The position numbers and the translations under genes were made by a program. The notes below the pieces were generated by a model. It did not search any database. It saw only the letters and a list, made by a program, of their open reading frames with translations, and was not told the origin of the DNA. Positions 32,755 to 41,553 of a DNA stretch of 44,535 bases are shown piece after piece. The DNA lies in NCBI GenBank assembly GCA_016286575.1, contig JAEETB010000005.1:1-44535 (forward strand). Reading direction: 5' to 3'. Origin of the DNA: Prevotella sp. (lineage in GTDB: Bacteria; Bacteroidota; Bacteroidia; Bacteroidales; Bacteroidaceae). The stretch's first letter is position 1. The number at the start of each line of letters is the position of its first letter.

Positions 32755-34920
32755 TTACTCTTTGTCTAACAAGATCTTCATCATCTCGACAGCAGCCTTC
32801 GCTACAGAGGTGCCGGGACCGAAGATAGCAGCAACGCCTGCCTGGTAGAGGAAGTCGTAGTCCTGAGCCGGAATAACACCACCAGCGATAACCATAATAT
32901 CCTCACGTCCAAGCTTTTTCAGTTCTTCAATCAACTGAGGGATGAGGGTCTTGTGACCAGCTGCGAGTGAAGAGGCACCGACCACATGGACGTCGTTCTC
33001 CACAGCCTCGCGAGCAGCCTCGGCAGGCGTTTGGAACAGTGGTCCCATGTCGACGTCGAAACCACAATCGGCATAACCTGTTGCCACAACCTTTGCACCA
33101 CGGTCGTGACCGTCCTGACCCATCTTGGCAATAAAGATACGTGGACGGCGACCCTCCTTCTGTGCGAACTCATCGGTCAGCTTGCAAGCCAACTCGAAGT
33201 CGCTATCGTTCTTTGATTCTGAACTGTACACACCTGAAATTGTTCTGATTACTGCTTTATAACGACCTACGATGTCCTCGCAGGCATCTGAAATCTCACC
33301 CAGCGTACAACGCAACTGTGCGGCCTTGACAGCCAGGTCGAGCAGGTTGTTCTCGCTCTTGCGGCCTTCCTTGAAGTCCCGTACACACTCGGTAATAGCC
33401 TTGAGTGCAGCCTGACATGCGGCCTCGTCGCGGCTCGAGCGCACTTCCTTAAGACTCTCCTCCTGCTGCTTGCGTACAGCGGTGTTGTCGACCTCGAGGA
33501 TATCTATGGGATCCTCGTGCTCCAAACGGTACTTATTGGTACCGACGATGGTCTGGACGCCAGAGTCGATACGAGCCTGAGTACGGGCAGCTGCCTCCTC
33601 GATACGCATCTTGGGCAGACCTGTCTCGATGGCCTTGGCCATACCACCCAGCTTCTCAATCTCCTGAATGTGCTCCCAAGCCTTGTGAACCAACTCGTTG
33701 GTCAGGGTCTCCACATAGTAAGAACCTGCCCAAGGGTCAATCTGCTTGCAGACCTTGGTCTCGTTCTGGATGTAAATCTGGGTGTTACGGGCAATACGCG
33801 CCGAGAAGTCAGTAGGCAGGGCGATAGCCTCATCAAGCGCATTGGTGTGCAGCGACTGGGTGTGGCCCAAGACAGCTGCCATAGCCTCGATACAGGTACG
33901 GCCTACATTGTTGAAAGGATCCTGCTCAGTGAGCGACCAACCAGAGGTCTGTGAGTGGGTACGTAGGGCGAGTGACTTCGGATTCTTGGCGCCGAAACTC
34001 TTCACAATCTTCGCCCACAACAGACGACCAGCACGCATCTTGGCAATTTCCATGAAGTGGTTCATACCGATAGCCCAGAAGAACGACAGACGAGGAGCGA
34101 ATGCATCCACGTCGATACCGGCATTCACACCCGTACGCAGGTAGTCCATACCATCAGCGAGGGTGTAAGCCAACTCGATGTCAGCCGTAGCACCTGCTTC
34201 CTGCATGTGATAACCTGAGATAGAGATGCTGTTGAACTTAGGCATCTTCTGTGAGGTGTACTCGAAGATATCGGCGATGATCTTCATAGAGAATGCAGGT
34301 GGATAGATATAGGTGTTACGCACCATGAACTCCTTCAGAATATCATTCTGGATAGTACCTGCCATCTCCTCCAACTGAGCGCCCTGCTCCAGACCTGCCA
34401 CGATGTAGAATGCCAGGATAGGCAGTACGGCACCGTTCATGGTCATAGACACTGACATCTTGTTCAAGGGGATGCCAGAGAAGAGCACCTTCATGTTCTC
34501 CTCATTACAGATACTTACACCAGCCTTACCCACGTCACCCACTACACGGGCGTTGTCGGGATCGTAACCACGGTGTGTAGGTAGGTCGAAGGCAACGGAA
34601 AGTCCCTTCTGACCAGAAGCCAGGTTACGGCGATAGAAAGCGTTTGACTCCTCAGCGGTAGAGAATCCGGCATACTGACGGATAGTCCAAGGCTTGAAGG
34701 GGTACATCATCGAATACGGACCACGCAGATATGGGGGAATACCGGCTGTGAAGTCAAGATGCTCCATACCTTCGAGGTCTTCCTTCGTATAAACCGGACG
34801 AACCTCAATGTGCTCTGGGGTCTTCCAGTTTGCCTCAATATGATTGTCTTTAATCCACTTGGCACCATCCTGAGCCTTGATGCCTGCATAGATATCAATA
34901 TCTTTAAACTGTTTACGCAT
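32755..34920 (-). CDS. mutB: Methylmalonyl-CoA mutase, large (catalytic) subunit
   Basis: 721 residues. The TIM-barrel domain (1 to about 560) holds [20 protein letters not shown] and [20 protein letters not shown]. Further along are [18 protein letters not shown] and [19 protein letters not shown], the substrate-tunnel and CoA segments. The C-terminal cobalamin domain has [20 protein letters not shown] with the DxHxxG motif (Asp603, His605, Gly608); His605 is the lower cobalt ligand. The enzyme interconverts succinyl-CoA and (R)-methylmalonyl-CoA with adenosylcobalamin, the key step from succinate to propionate in Bacteroidales. It follows mutA by 19 bases. Confidence 0.97.
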   Translation of the reverse strand: MRKQFKDIDIYAGIKAQDGAKWIKDNHIEANWKTPEHIEVRPVYTKEDLEGMEHLDFTAGIPPYLRGPYSMMYPFKPWTIRQYAGFSTAEESNAFYRRNLASGQKGLSVAFDLPTHRGYDPDNARVVGDVGKAGVSICNEENMKVLFSGIPLNKMSVSMTMNGAVLPILAFYIVAGLEQGAQLEEMAGTIQNDILKEFMVRNTYIYPPAFSMKIIADIFEYTSQKMPKFNSISISGYHMQEAGATADIELAYTLADGMDYLRTGVNAGIDVDAFAPRLSFFWAIGMNHFMEIAKMRAGRLLWAKIVKSFGAKNPKSLALRTHSQTSGWSLTEQDPFNNVGRTCIEAMAAVLGHTQSLHTNALDEAIALPTDFSARIARNTQIYIQNETKVCKQIDPWAGSYYVETLTNELVHKAWEHIQEIEKLGGMAKAIETGLPKMRIEEAAARTQARIDSGVQTIVGTNKYRLEHEDPIDILEVDNTAVRKQQEESLKEVRSSRDEAACQAALKAITECVRDFKEGRKSENNLLDLAVKAAQLRCTLGEISDACEDIVGRYKAVIRTISGVYSSESKNDSDFELACKLTDEFAQKEGRRPRIFIAKMGQDGHDRGAKVVATGYADCGFDVDMGPLFQTPAEAAREAVENDVHVVGASSLAAGHKTLIPQLIEELKKLGREDIMVIAGGVIPAQDYDFLYQAGVAAIFGPGTSVAKAAVEMMKILLDKE

Positions 34921-34939
34921 AATTCAAGTCTCCTATTCT

Positions 34940-36793
34940 TTAAATACCAAGTTTCTGATTATATTCTTTCAATGTCTCAAGCACGTTGCACTTCACATGA
35001 ACGAAGTTCTCGATGCCGGCAGCCTTCAGGTCCTCCATACAGGCAGGAGCACCAGCAACGACGAACATAGCACGGCCATTCAAATACTTGAAGGCAGGGA
35101 TAGCGTACTCAGCATACTCATCGTCACTCGAGCAGATGACCACGATGTCGGCCTTGGCCTCAAGGGCTGCATCAACACCCTCCTCAACGGTCTTGAAGCC
35201 GAGGTTGTCAATCACCTTGTAACCAGCACAAGCCAAGAAGTTACAAGAGAACTGTGCACGGGCCTGACGCATGGCCAGATTACCGATCGTGAGCATAAAG
35301 GCTACAGGGACCTTGGTCTCCTCGGTGTGGATGCGGAGATCTTCGAAATCGGCAGCCAGACGGGTTGAAGAGATAGCCTTGAAAGGATGCTCCTCTTCGT
35401 CAGCCTGACCACAGCAGCAACCACAAGCCTTGGCCTTCTTACCCTCACTCTTCTCTGTGAAGTTGGGGAACTGGTTGGTACCCAACAGGAATTCCTTACG
35501 CTTGGCTGCATCACCATGACGCTTCACGTTGGTAGCATTGATATCATCCTGGATAGTTCCAGCCTTGACAGCAGCCAGGAAACCGCCCTCCTCTTCTACT
35601 TTCAGGAAAATCTTCCAAGCCTCCGCTGCCAGTGCATCGGTCAGATGCTCAATGTAGTAAGAACCAGCTGAAGGATCGACGATGCGGTCGAAATGACTCT
35701 CCTCCTTAATCAGCAACTGCTGGTTGCGGGCAATACGCTCAGAGAAGTCTGTAGGCTCTTCATAAGGAGCGTCGAAGGGGGTTACCACCATCGAGTGAAC
35801 ACTACCCAGAGCTGCACTCATGGCCTCGGTCTGAGAACGGAGAAGATTCACGTAACTATCGAATAAAGTCTGATTATAAACTGATGTTGAGGCATTTACG
35901 ACCATCTTACAAGAAGAATCTTCCTTCGGATCATACTGCTTGACGATCTGAGCCCAGAGCAAACGAGCGGCACGGAACTTGGCAATCTCCATGAAATAGT
36001 TCTCACTAACGCCCATGTTAAACTTGATGCTCTTGGCTGCAAGGTCTACATCTACGCCAGCGTCTGTCAACTGCTGCAAATATTCATTACCCCAGGCCAG
36101 AGCATAGCCCAGTTCCTGAACGATATAGGCACCTGCATTATTGAGTCCGTCGGTGCTGACAGCGATGCAGCGGAAGTTAGGATAATCCTGCAAAGCTTCT
36201 ACGAGCTTAGGACCAAACTCCAAGATCGGGGTCACATCCTTGCCTTTCATCACCATCTTTGCCATGGGATCCCACTCGATGGAGCCGACTACCTTCTCCT
36301 TGTCGTAGCCCTTCTTCTGGAAGAACTCAACCAGAATCTGAGCGAGTTCTACAGAGTGACGGGGACAAGTGGCGAAGTTCACCTCGACAATATCACAAAT
36401 GATACCATCAAGCAAAGCCTCAACTGTTTCTTTCGAAACCAGTTTGCCTGGCAGTTTGAAACCAAGCGAGTCAATACCTTTGTTCAGGATATCAAGAGCC
36501 TTTTTGTTGGCCTCCTTGGGATCATTCACTACAATGTTCTGACGAACATACCATGAGTTAGAGTCCTTCTTGTTACCACGCACGAACGGGAACTCTCCTG
36601 GGAGAGCGTCGGGTGTCTTCAGATTCGCCAGGTCTTCACGACGATAGAAGGGCTGAACATTAAAACCTTCATTTGTTCTCCATACCAGTCGTTTCTGGAA
36701 GTCGGCACCCTTGAGGTCGACCTGAATCTTGTCAAGCCACTCCTGAGTTGTCGGCGCAGTAAACTCGGTAAAGAGTTTCTCTTTGTTTGCCAT
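34940..36793 (-). CDS. mutA: Methylmalonyl-CoA mutase, small subunit, with Cys-rich insert
   Basis: 617 residues. It is homologous to the large subunit but lacks the DxHxxG cobalamin motif, as usual for the non-catalytic MutA. Segments include EWLDKIQVDLKGADFQKRLV, WYVRQNIVVNDPKEANKKAL and ARLLWAQIVKQYDP. The C-terminal degenerate B12-like fold has VAFMLTIGNLAMRQARAQFS. Between the barrel and this domain there is an unusual short insert, KACGCCCGQADEEEHPF, with four Cys at 457, 459, 460 and 461. First gene of a four-gene transcript (mutA, mutB, two flavoproteins) with TACCTTTG at 36851-36858. Confidence 0.95.
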   Translation of the reverse strand: MANKEKLFTEFTAPTTQEWLDKIQVDLKGADFQKRLVWRTNEGFNVQPFYRREDLANLKTPDALPGEFPFVRGNKKDSNSWYVRQNIVVNDPKEANKKALDILNKGIDSLGFKLPGKLVSKETVEALLDGIICDIVEVNFATCPRHSVELAQILVEFFQKKGYDKEKVVGSIEWDPMAKMVMKGKDVTPILEFGPKLVEALQDYPNFRCIAVSTDGLNNAGAYIVQELGYALAWGNEYLQQLTDAGVDVDLAAKSIKFNMGVSENYFMEIAKFRAARLLWAQIVKQYDPKEDSSCKMVVNASTSVYNQTLFDSYVNLLRSQTEAMSAALGSVHSMVVTPFDAPYEEPTDFSERIARNQQLLIKEESHFDRIVDPSAGSYYIEHLTDALAAEAWKIFLKVEEEGGFLAAVKAGTIQDDINATNVKRHGDAAKRKEFLLGTNQFPNFTEKSEGKKAKACGCCCGQADEEEHPFKAISSTRLAADFEDLRIHTEETKVPVAFMLTIGNLAMRQARAQFSCNFLACAGYKVIDNLGFKTVEEGVDAALEAKADIVVICSSDDEYAEYAIPAFKYLNGRAMFVVAGAPACMEDLKAAGIENFVHVKCNVLETLKEYNQKLGI

Positions 36794-36850
36794 AGAGTTT
36801 ATACGTTAAATTATTATATAAGTTTGTTTTAAGTTACACTTAACAGGCGA

Positions 36851-36858
36851 CAAAGGTA
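36851..36858 (-). promoter_or_regulatory. Promoter -7 box of the mutA operon
   Basis: Reverse strand TACCTTTG, 57 bases before the ATG at 36793. A perfect 10-bp palindrome AAAGCGCTTT (36876-36885) lies just upstream, over the expected -33 region. Confidence 0.65.
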
Positions 36859-36963
36859 CAACTTTTTTAGCCAAAAAAGCGCTTTGAATTGTGAAATAAA
36901 TAAAAAATTGGTTTTTATTCAAATTTTGATGCACAAAAATGCTTGGAATGAGCAATTTTTAAG

Positions 36964-36971
36964 TAACTTTG
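36964..36971 (+). promoter_or_regulatory. Promoter -7 box of the AspT-like carrier and decarboxylase genes
   Basis: TAACTTTG, with a partial -33 CTTG at 36942-36945 (18-base spacing), 47 bases before the ATG at 37019. Confidence 0.6.
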
Positions 36972-37018
36972 CAGCGCGTAATGAGAAAATACGTAGAAAA
37001 AAAACGTTAGTATAGATT

Positions 37019-38716
37019 ATGGATTCTTTTCAATGGCTTAAAGATCTCTTTACCACAACTGACTCTGTGGCACATATCACATTGCTGTATGCCATCGTCA
37101 TTGCCATAGGTGTCTATTTGGGTAAGATTAAAATCTTTGGAGTTTCTCTTGGCGTAACCTTCGTGCTCTTTGCTGGTATTCTTGCCGGGCACATCGGCTT
37201 TACTGCTCCAACACCCATTCTGACTTTCGTTCAAGATTTCGGACTCATTTTGTTCGTCTTCATGATCGGTATGCAGGTAGGACCTGGCTTCTTTGAGAGT
37301 TTTGGTACCCAGGGCATTAAACTCAATGGATTGGCTGCTACAGCTATCTTATTGAACATTCTCGTGATGTTCGCCTGCTACTATATCTTCTTCGACACCA
37401 ATAACCCGACAAACCTGCCAATGATGGTGGGTACGCTCTATGGTGCCGTAACCAACACCCCTGGACTTGGAGCTGCCAACGAGGCCCTGAGCACGGTGTT
37501 CCCCAATGGTACGCCACAGATTGCCTCTGCCTATGCTTGTGCATATCCCCTCGGTGTTCTTGGCATTATTGGCGCTACTATATTAATAAGGTATATATGT
37601 AAGGTCAAGTTGGAAAAAGAAGAGGAACAGCTGAAAGAGATGGAGGGCACTAAGACCAACAAGAAGCCTTACAAGATGTATCTGGAGGTGACCAACCAGT
37701 ATCTGGAAGGTAGGACGATCTTGCAGGTTCACGACTTTCTGAACCGTGACTTTGTATGCTCACGCATCGAGCACGATGGGGATATTTCCATCGCCAATCG
37801 TAATACGGTACTCCATCTGGGCGACAAAATGCTTATTGTCTGTGCAGAAGCCGACCATGAGGCCATCATCGCATTTATCGGTCCGCTGATTGACATCGAC
37901 CTGGAGCAGCAACAACAAGAGGAGCCGATGATCTCCAAAGGTGTGCTGATCACTAATCCGAAGATTAACGGCAAGACTTTGGCATCCATGCATTTCTCGA
38001 GTGTTCACGGTGTGAACGTAACCCGTGTTACTCGTCATGGCATCGACCTATTTGCCTCAGCAAGCCTGCCTCTGCAAGTGGGTGATAAAATCAGGGTAGT
38101 AGGCCCTGAGGACGCTGTTGAACGCGTAGCCGTCCGCATGGGTAACTCCAGCAACAAGCTGAATGCACCCAACATCGCCACCATATTCGTGGGAATTTTC
38201 CTTGGACTGATTTTCGGTTCTCTCCCTTTCGCAATCCCAGGCATGCCTGTCCCTGTCAAACTCGGTTTGGCTGGTGGCCCGTTGATCATTGCCATTCTCA
38301 TTGGTCGATATGGTTACAAGATACACCTCGTTACCTATACCACCACGTCGGCAAACATGATGCTGCGCGAGATTGGACTCGTACTCTTCCTCGCCTCAGT
38401 AGGCATCAAGGCGGGTGCTGGGTTCTTTGAAACCGTTGTTCAGGGTGATGGACTGCTTTACGTGCTGACAGGTTTCTTCATTACCATCATTCCTATTTTG
38501 GTGGTAGGTCCTATCGCACGTCTGAAATTCAAGTTCAACTACTTTACCATTGCAGGTATGGTGGCTGGTACCTATACCGATCCCCCTGCCCTGGCCTATG
38601 CCAATAGCATCTGTTCAAAAGAGGCACCTGCTTTGGGTTACTCGACGGTCTACCCGTTATCGATGTTCCTCAGAATCTTTACGGCACAGATTATCGTCCT
38701 ATTCTTCTGCGGATAA
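37019..38716 (+). CDS. AspT/YidE-type transporter (aspartate:alanine exchanger family)
   Basis: 565 residues, two membrane halves flanking a cytoplasmic middle. The first half has [20 protein letters not shown] and [13 protein letters not shown]. The middle (about 200-375) has two TrkA-C-like domains ([20 protein letters not shown] and [20 protein letters not shown]). The second half repeats the motif as [15 protein letters not shown]. The family exchanges aspartate for alanine or moves dicarboxylates such as succinate. Head-to-head with mutA and followed 49 bases later by decarboxylase subunits, it could export succinate or import a C4 acid. The substrate is inferred from location only. Confidence 0.87.
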   Translation: MDSFQWLKDLFTTTDSVAHITLLYAIVIAIGVYLGKIKIFGVSLGVTFVLFAGILAGHIGFTAPTPILTFVQDFGLILFVFMIGMQVGPGFFESFGTQGIKLNGLAATAILLNILVMFACYYIFFDTNNPTNLPMMVGTLYGAVTNTPGLGAANEALSTVFPNGTPQIASAYACAYPLGVLGIIGATILIRYICKVKLEKEEEQLKEMEGTKTNKKPYKMYLEVTNQYLEGRTILQVHDFLNRDFVCSRIEHDGDISIANRNTVLHLGDKMLIVCAEADHEAIIAFIGPLIDIDLEQQQQEEPMISKGVLITNPKINGKTLASMHFSSVHGVNVTRVTRHGIDLFASASLPLQVGDKIRVVGPEDAVERVAVRMGNSSNKLNAPNIATIFVGIFLGLIFGSLPFAIPGMPVPVKLGLAGGPLIIAILIGRYGYKIHLVTYTTTSANMMLREIGLVLFLASVGIKAGAGFFETVVQGDGLLYVLTGFFITIIPILVVGPIARLKFKFNYFTIAGMVAGTYTDPPALAYANSICSKEAPALGYSTVYPLSMFLRIFTAQIIVLFFCG

Positions 38717-38765
38717 AAGATTGATGTGACATAAACATAAATATATAATAATACTCGTAATAAAA

Positions 38766-39788
38766 ATGAATAGCTTCAGACTACTGCTCTGTGGTATCAT
38801 GCTGGCAAGCGCCTCGGCGGGAATGGCTCAAGGAGCCAAGAATATACGCTTGAACGAGATTTTGCCAAACAATACCGCAAGCATTCAGGATGAATTCGGA
38901 CAACGTGAGGCTTGGATAGAGTTGGAGAACACCTCGTTCACCACATACAACATCCGAGGTATGTACCTGACGACAGACCGAAGCGTCCTTGACCCTCAGA
39001 TGAGCGTTCCTGAGCGTATCAAACGCATGAGCGTCATCCCAAACGGCGAGCCTCGCACCCAGATTACAGGCCGCCAGCATGTCGTGTTCTTCTGTAACTC
39101 AAACCCTGCACAAGGCAAGTTACACCTCTCACTCTCCATTCCCATGTCAGAGCCTGTATGGATTGGCTTCTACAACGGAAACGCTGTAGAACTCATTGAC
39201 TCCGTCACCGTTCCTGCCCTTGCTGCCGACCAGAGCTATGCCCGTCATGGCAACACATGGAGCATCAAGTCACCAGAGAACGTCACACCTGGTATTGAGA
39301 ACTTTATCAAGACAGATGAGACGAAAGATGCCAAGCTGAAACGTGAGGATCCCCACGGGTTCGGAATCACACTCCTCGCCATGGGTATCGTGTTCTTCTG
39401 TCTGGCTGTGCTCTTCCTGTTCTTCTGGATCTTCGGACTTATCATGCGCAACCTCGAGACAGCAAAGAAGGTGGTTAATACCCAACCCATCAAGCCTATC
39501 ACCAAGACCGTTGAGGTAACCCATGATATTGCCCATGCTACTGGAAACATCCTGCAAGACGGTCTAAAGACCAAGGGTATCGACAAGGAAGTCTATATCG
39601 CAGTTATCTCCATGGCTCTGAAGCAGTATCAGGATGATGTACACGACGTTGAGAGTGGTATTATCACTATCAAATCCCACCAGACGGGGTGGTCAGAAGA
39701 AAGCAGTCAGATGACGCACTTCTCTAAGCCAGTGATTCCGACAAGTCACAACGCGCCACAAATTCCCACATCACCTGAGATCCGTTAA
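38766..39788 (+). CDS. Lamin-tail-like domain fused to OadG (Na+-pumping decarboxylase gamma subunit)
   Basis: 340 residues. The signal peptide MNSFRLLLCGIMLASASAGMAQ is followed by a periplasmic domain (about 23-175) resembling lamin-tail (LTD) modules: IRLNEILPNNTASIQDEFGQ, EAWIELENTSFTTYNIRGMY, then LTTDRSV. An OadG segment follows, DPHGFGITLLAMGIVFFCLA then a membrane helix to about residue 225. The cytoplasmic tail has ITKTVEVTHDI and VYIAVISMALKQYQDDVHD. OadG anchors and assembles the alpha and beta subunits of oxaloacetate or methylmalonyl-CoA decarboxylase. The biotin carrier starts 34 bases later. An extracytoplasmic LTD on a gamma subunit is unusual and longer than the roughly 80-residue classical form. 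Confidence 0.82.
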   Translation: MNSFRLLLCGIMLASASAGMAQGAKNIRLNEILPNNTASIQDEFGQREAWIELENTSFTTYNIRGMYLTTDRSVLDPQMSVPERIKRMSVIPNGEPRTQITGRQHVVFFCNSNPAQGKLHLSLSIPMSEPVWIGFYNGNAVELIDSVTVPALAADQSYARHGNTWSIKSPENVTPGIENFIKTDETKDAKLKREDPHGFGITLLAMGIVFFCLAVLFLFFWIFGLIMRNLETAKKVVNTQPIKPITKTVEVTHDIAHATGNILQDGLKTKGIDKEVYIAVISMALKQYQDDVHDVESGIITIKSHQTGWSEESSQMTHFSKPVIPTSHNAPQIPTSPEIR

Positions 39789-39822
39789 GCGTTTATTGTT
39801 TATAGATTATAGTTTTTAGAAG

Positions 39823-40281
39823 ATGAACAAGTATCAATATAAAGTACAAGGCGTCGATTATGACGTAGAGATAGAAGAAGTAGAGGGTAACGTAGCAAAA
39901 GTCAATGTGAACGGTATCCGTTTCGACGTTGAGTTAAAGCAGCCCATCAACCCCACAAGTTCACTGAAGAAAGTGCGTGTAGAGGCCCCCAAGCCCGTAG
40001 CACGCCCAGCTATTCCCACAGCAGCACCCGCCGCTGCTCCTGTGGCTCCTGCAGCACCCGCCGGCGCAGGTTCACCCATCAAGGCTCCTCTGCCTGGAAC
40101 AATTATTGAACTGAAGGTGAACGTCGGTGACACCGTGAAGCAGGGTGACTGTGTGCTGGTACTCGAGGCGATGAAGATGCAGAACAACATCGAGTCGGAA
40201 TACGAAGGAACAGTTACTTCCATCACAGTAAAACAGGGCGAGACGGTTATGGAAGGTACCGTACTGCTCACAATCGGATAA
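39823..40281 (+). CDS. Biotin carboxyl carrier subunit of a Na+-pumping decarboxylase
   Basis: 152 residues. After a short N-terminal domain comes an Ala/Pro-rich hinge (residues about 55-85) and a biotinyl domain with VLEAMKMQNNIES. Lys118 in AMKM is the biotinylated residue. The flexible arm carries CO2 from the carboxyltransferase alpha subunit to the membrane beta subunit. OadB starts 6 bases after its stop. In this setting it most likely serves methylmalonyl-CoA decarboxylase of the propionate pathway, though oxaloacetate decarboxylase cannot be excluded. Confidence 0.95.
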   Translation: MNKYQYKVQGVDYDVEIEEVEGNVAKVNVNGIRFDVELKQPINPTSSLKKVRVEAPKPVARPAIPTAAPAAAPVAPAAPAGAGSPIKAPLPGTIIELKVNVGDTVKQGDCVLVLEAMKMQNNIESEYEGTVTSITVKQGETVMEGTVLLTIG

Positions 40282-40287
40282 GTCACC

Positions 40288-41445
40288 ATGGATTTAGGAC
40301 AGTTTATCATACAGAACTTTAATGAGTTCCTTACCTATACGGCATTTGCCAATGCCACTGTGGGTAACCTCATAATGATTGCAGTGGGAGCCTTCTTCAT
40401 CTGGCTTGCCATCAAGAAGGATTTCGAGCCGCTGCTGCTCGTGCCCATCGGACTTGGTATCATCCTCGGAAACATTCCCTTCCGTGCTGATGCCGGATTA
40501 GAGATCGGACTCTATGAGGACAACTCCGTACTGAATATATTCTATCAAGGTGTACGACAAGGCTGGTATCCGCCTCTGATTTTCCTCGGTATCGGTGCCA
40601 TGACCGATTTTACGGCACTTTTGGCTAATCCAAAGCTGATGCTGATTGGCGCATCTGCACAGTTTGGTATCTTCGGTGCATATATGGTAGCACTCGCCAT
40701 GGGCTTTGAGCCATCACAGGCTGCAGGTATCGCCATCATTGGTGGTGCCGATGGTCCTACCGCTATCTTCCTCAGTTCAAAGCTCTCGCCCAACCTGATG
40801 GGTGCCATCGCAGTGTGCGCCTATTCATACATGGCGCTCGTGCCAGTCATCCAACCGTTTATTATGCGTCTGCTCACCACAGAGAAAGAGCGCGTCATCA
40901 AGATGAAACCTGGTCGCGAGGTTTCTCAGACAGAACGCATCCTCTTCCCTATCATCGGACTGTTGCTGACCACCTTCATTGTACCTTCTGGTTTGCCCCT
41001 GTTAGGTATGCTCTTCTTCGGTAACCTACTGAAAGAAAGCGGAAAAACAACCCGTCTGGCAAAAACCGCTGGCTCAGCCTTGAATGATATCGTCGTGATG
41101 TTACTTGGTCTCACAGTGGGTTGCTCTACACAGGCTTCCGAGTTCCTGACATTTAATACAATCAAGATCTTTGCCCTGGGTGCTATGGCATTCATGATTG
41201 CTACCGCCTCAGGTGTCTGCTTCGTGAAGATCATGAACCTCTTCCTGCCTGAGGGTAAGAAACTGAACCCACTGATTGGTAATGCCGGTGTATCGGCTGT
41301 TCCGATGGCAGCTCGTATCAGCAACAACCTCGGACTGGAGTACGACCGTCACAATTTCTTGCTCATGCATGCCATGGGCCCGAATGTGGCTGGTGTTATT
41401 GGTTCTGCCGTTGCTGCTGGTGCCTTGTTAGGCTTCCTTTCATAG
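40288..41445 (+). CDS. Na+-pumping decarboxylase beta subunit (OadB/MmdB/GcdB)
   Basis: 385 residues with about nine to eleven membrane helices. Family motifs: PLIFLGIGAMTDFTALLANP (96-115), IIGGADGPTAIFLSSKL (150-166) with Asp155 (the Na+/proton site in Klebsiella OadB), and the C-terminal NAGVSAVPMAARISNNLG and MHAMGPNVAGVIGSA. It removes CO2 from carboxybiotin and pumps Na+ out. Beside methylmalonyl-CoA mutase genes the complex is probably methylmalonyl-CoA decarboxylase, making propionyl-CoA. The carboxyltransferase alpha subunit is not in this window. A strong terminator follows at 41476. Confidence 0.95.
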   Translation: MDLGQFIIQNFNEFLTYTAFANATVGNLIMIAVGAFFIWLAIKKDFEPLLLVPIGLGIILGNIPFRADAGLEIGLYEDNSVLNIFYQGVRQGWYPPLIFLGIGAMTDFTALLANPKLMLIGASAQFGIFGAYMVALAMGFEPSQAAGIAIIGGADGPTAIFLSSKLSPNLMGAIAVCAYSYMALVPVIQPFIMRLLTTEKERVIKMKPGREVSQTERILFPIIGLLLTTFIVPSGLPLLGMLFFGNLLKESGKTTRLAKTAGSALNDIVVMLLGLTVGCSTQASEFLTFNTIKIFALGAMAFMIATASGVCFVKIMNLFLPEGKKLNPLIGNAGVSAVPMAARISNNLGLEYDRHNFLLMHAMGPNVAGVIGSAVAAGALLGFLS

Positions 41446-41475
41446 GAAATTTACACCTAAAAAACGTTATAATTT

Positions 41476-41515
41476 AAAAAATCCCCGTATTTCTTTGTGA
41501 AAGCGGGGATTTTTT
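41476..41515 (+). terminator. Terminator of the decarboxylase genes, overlapping the next promoter
   Basis: A 12-bp stem pairs AAAAAATCCCCG (41476-41487) with CGGGGATTTTTT (41504-41515) around a 16-base loop. A T-run at 41511-41518 follows. The loop contains TTTG and the T-run passes into TATCTTTG of the next promoter. Confidence 0.87.
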
Positions 41516-41525
41516 TTTATCTTTG
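41494..41525 (+). promoter_or_regulatory. Promoter of the binding-protein/SpoIIE phosphatase pair
   Basis: TTTG (41494-41497), 20 bases, then TATCTTTG (41518-41525). Full consensus, 28 bases before the ATG at 41554. It is embedded in the upstream terminator. Confidence 0.8.
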
Positions 41526-41553
41526 CAAGCGAAACAGAAATCAGGACTCATTG

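Noticed and set aside
24569-36793. Mobile element or recent transfer
   Set aside because: No transposase, integrase, terminal repeats or tRNA-linked direct repeats seen. The codon bias of pgk is explained by expression level.
36899-36919. AT-rich hairpin (AATAAAAA / TTTTTATT) upstream of the AspT-like gene as a terminator or riboswitch
   Set aside because: It has an all-AT stem with a 5-base loop between divergent promoters and no upstream transcript to stop. It does not match a riboswitch layout I recognise, including cobalamin.
41497-41553. 19-codon extension of the NMT1-like protein
   Set aside because: It lies in the terminator hairpin and promoter, and a clean signal peptide starts at 41554.
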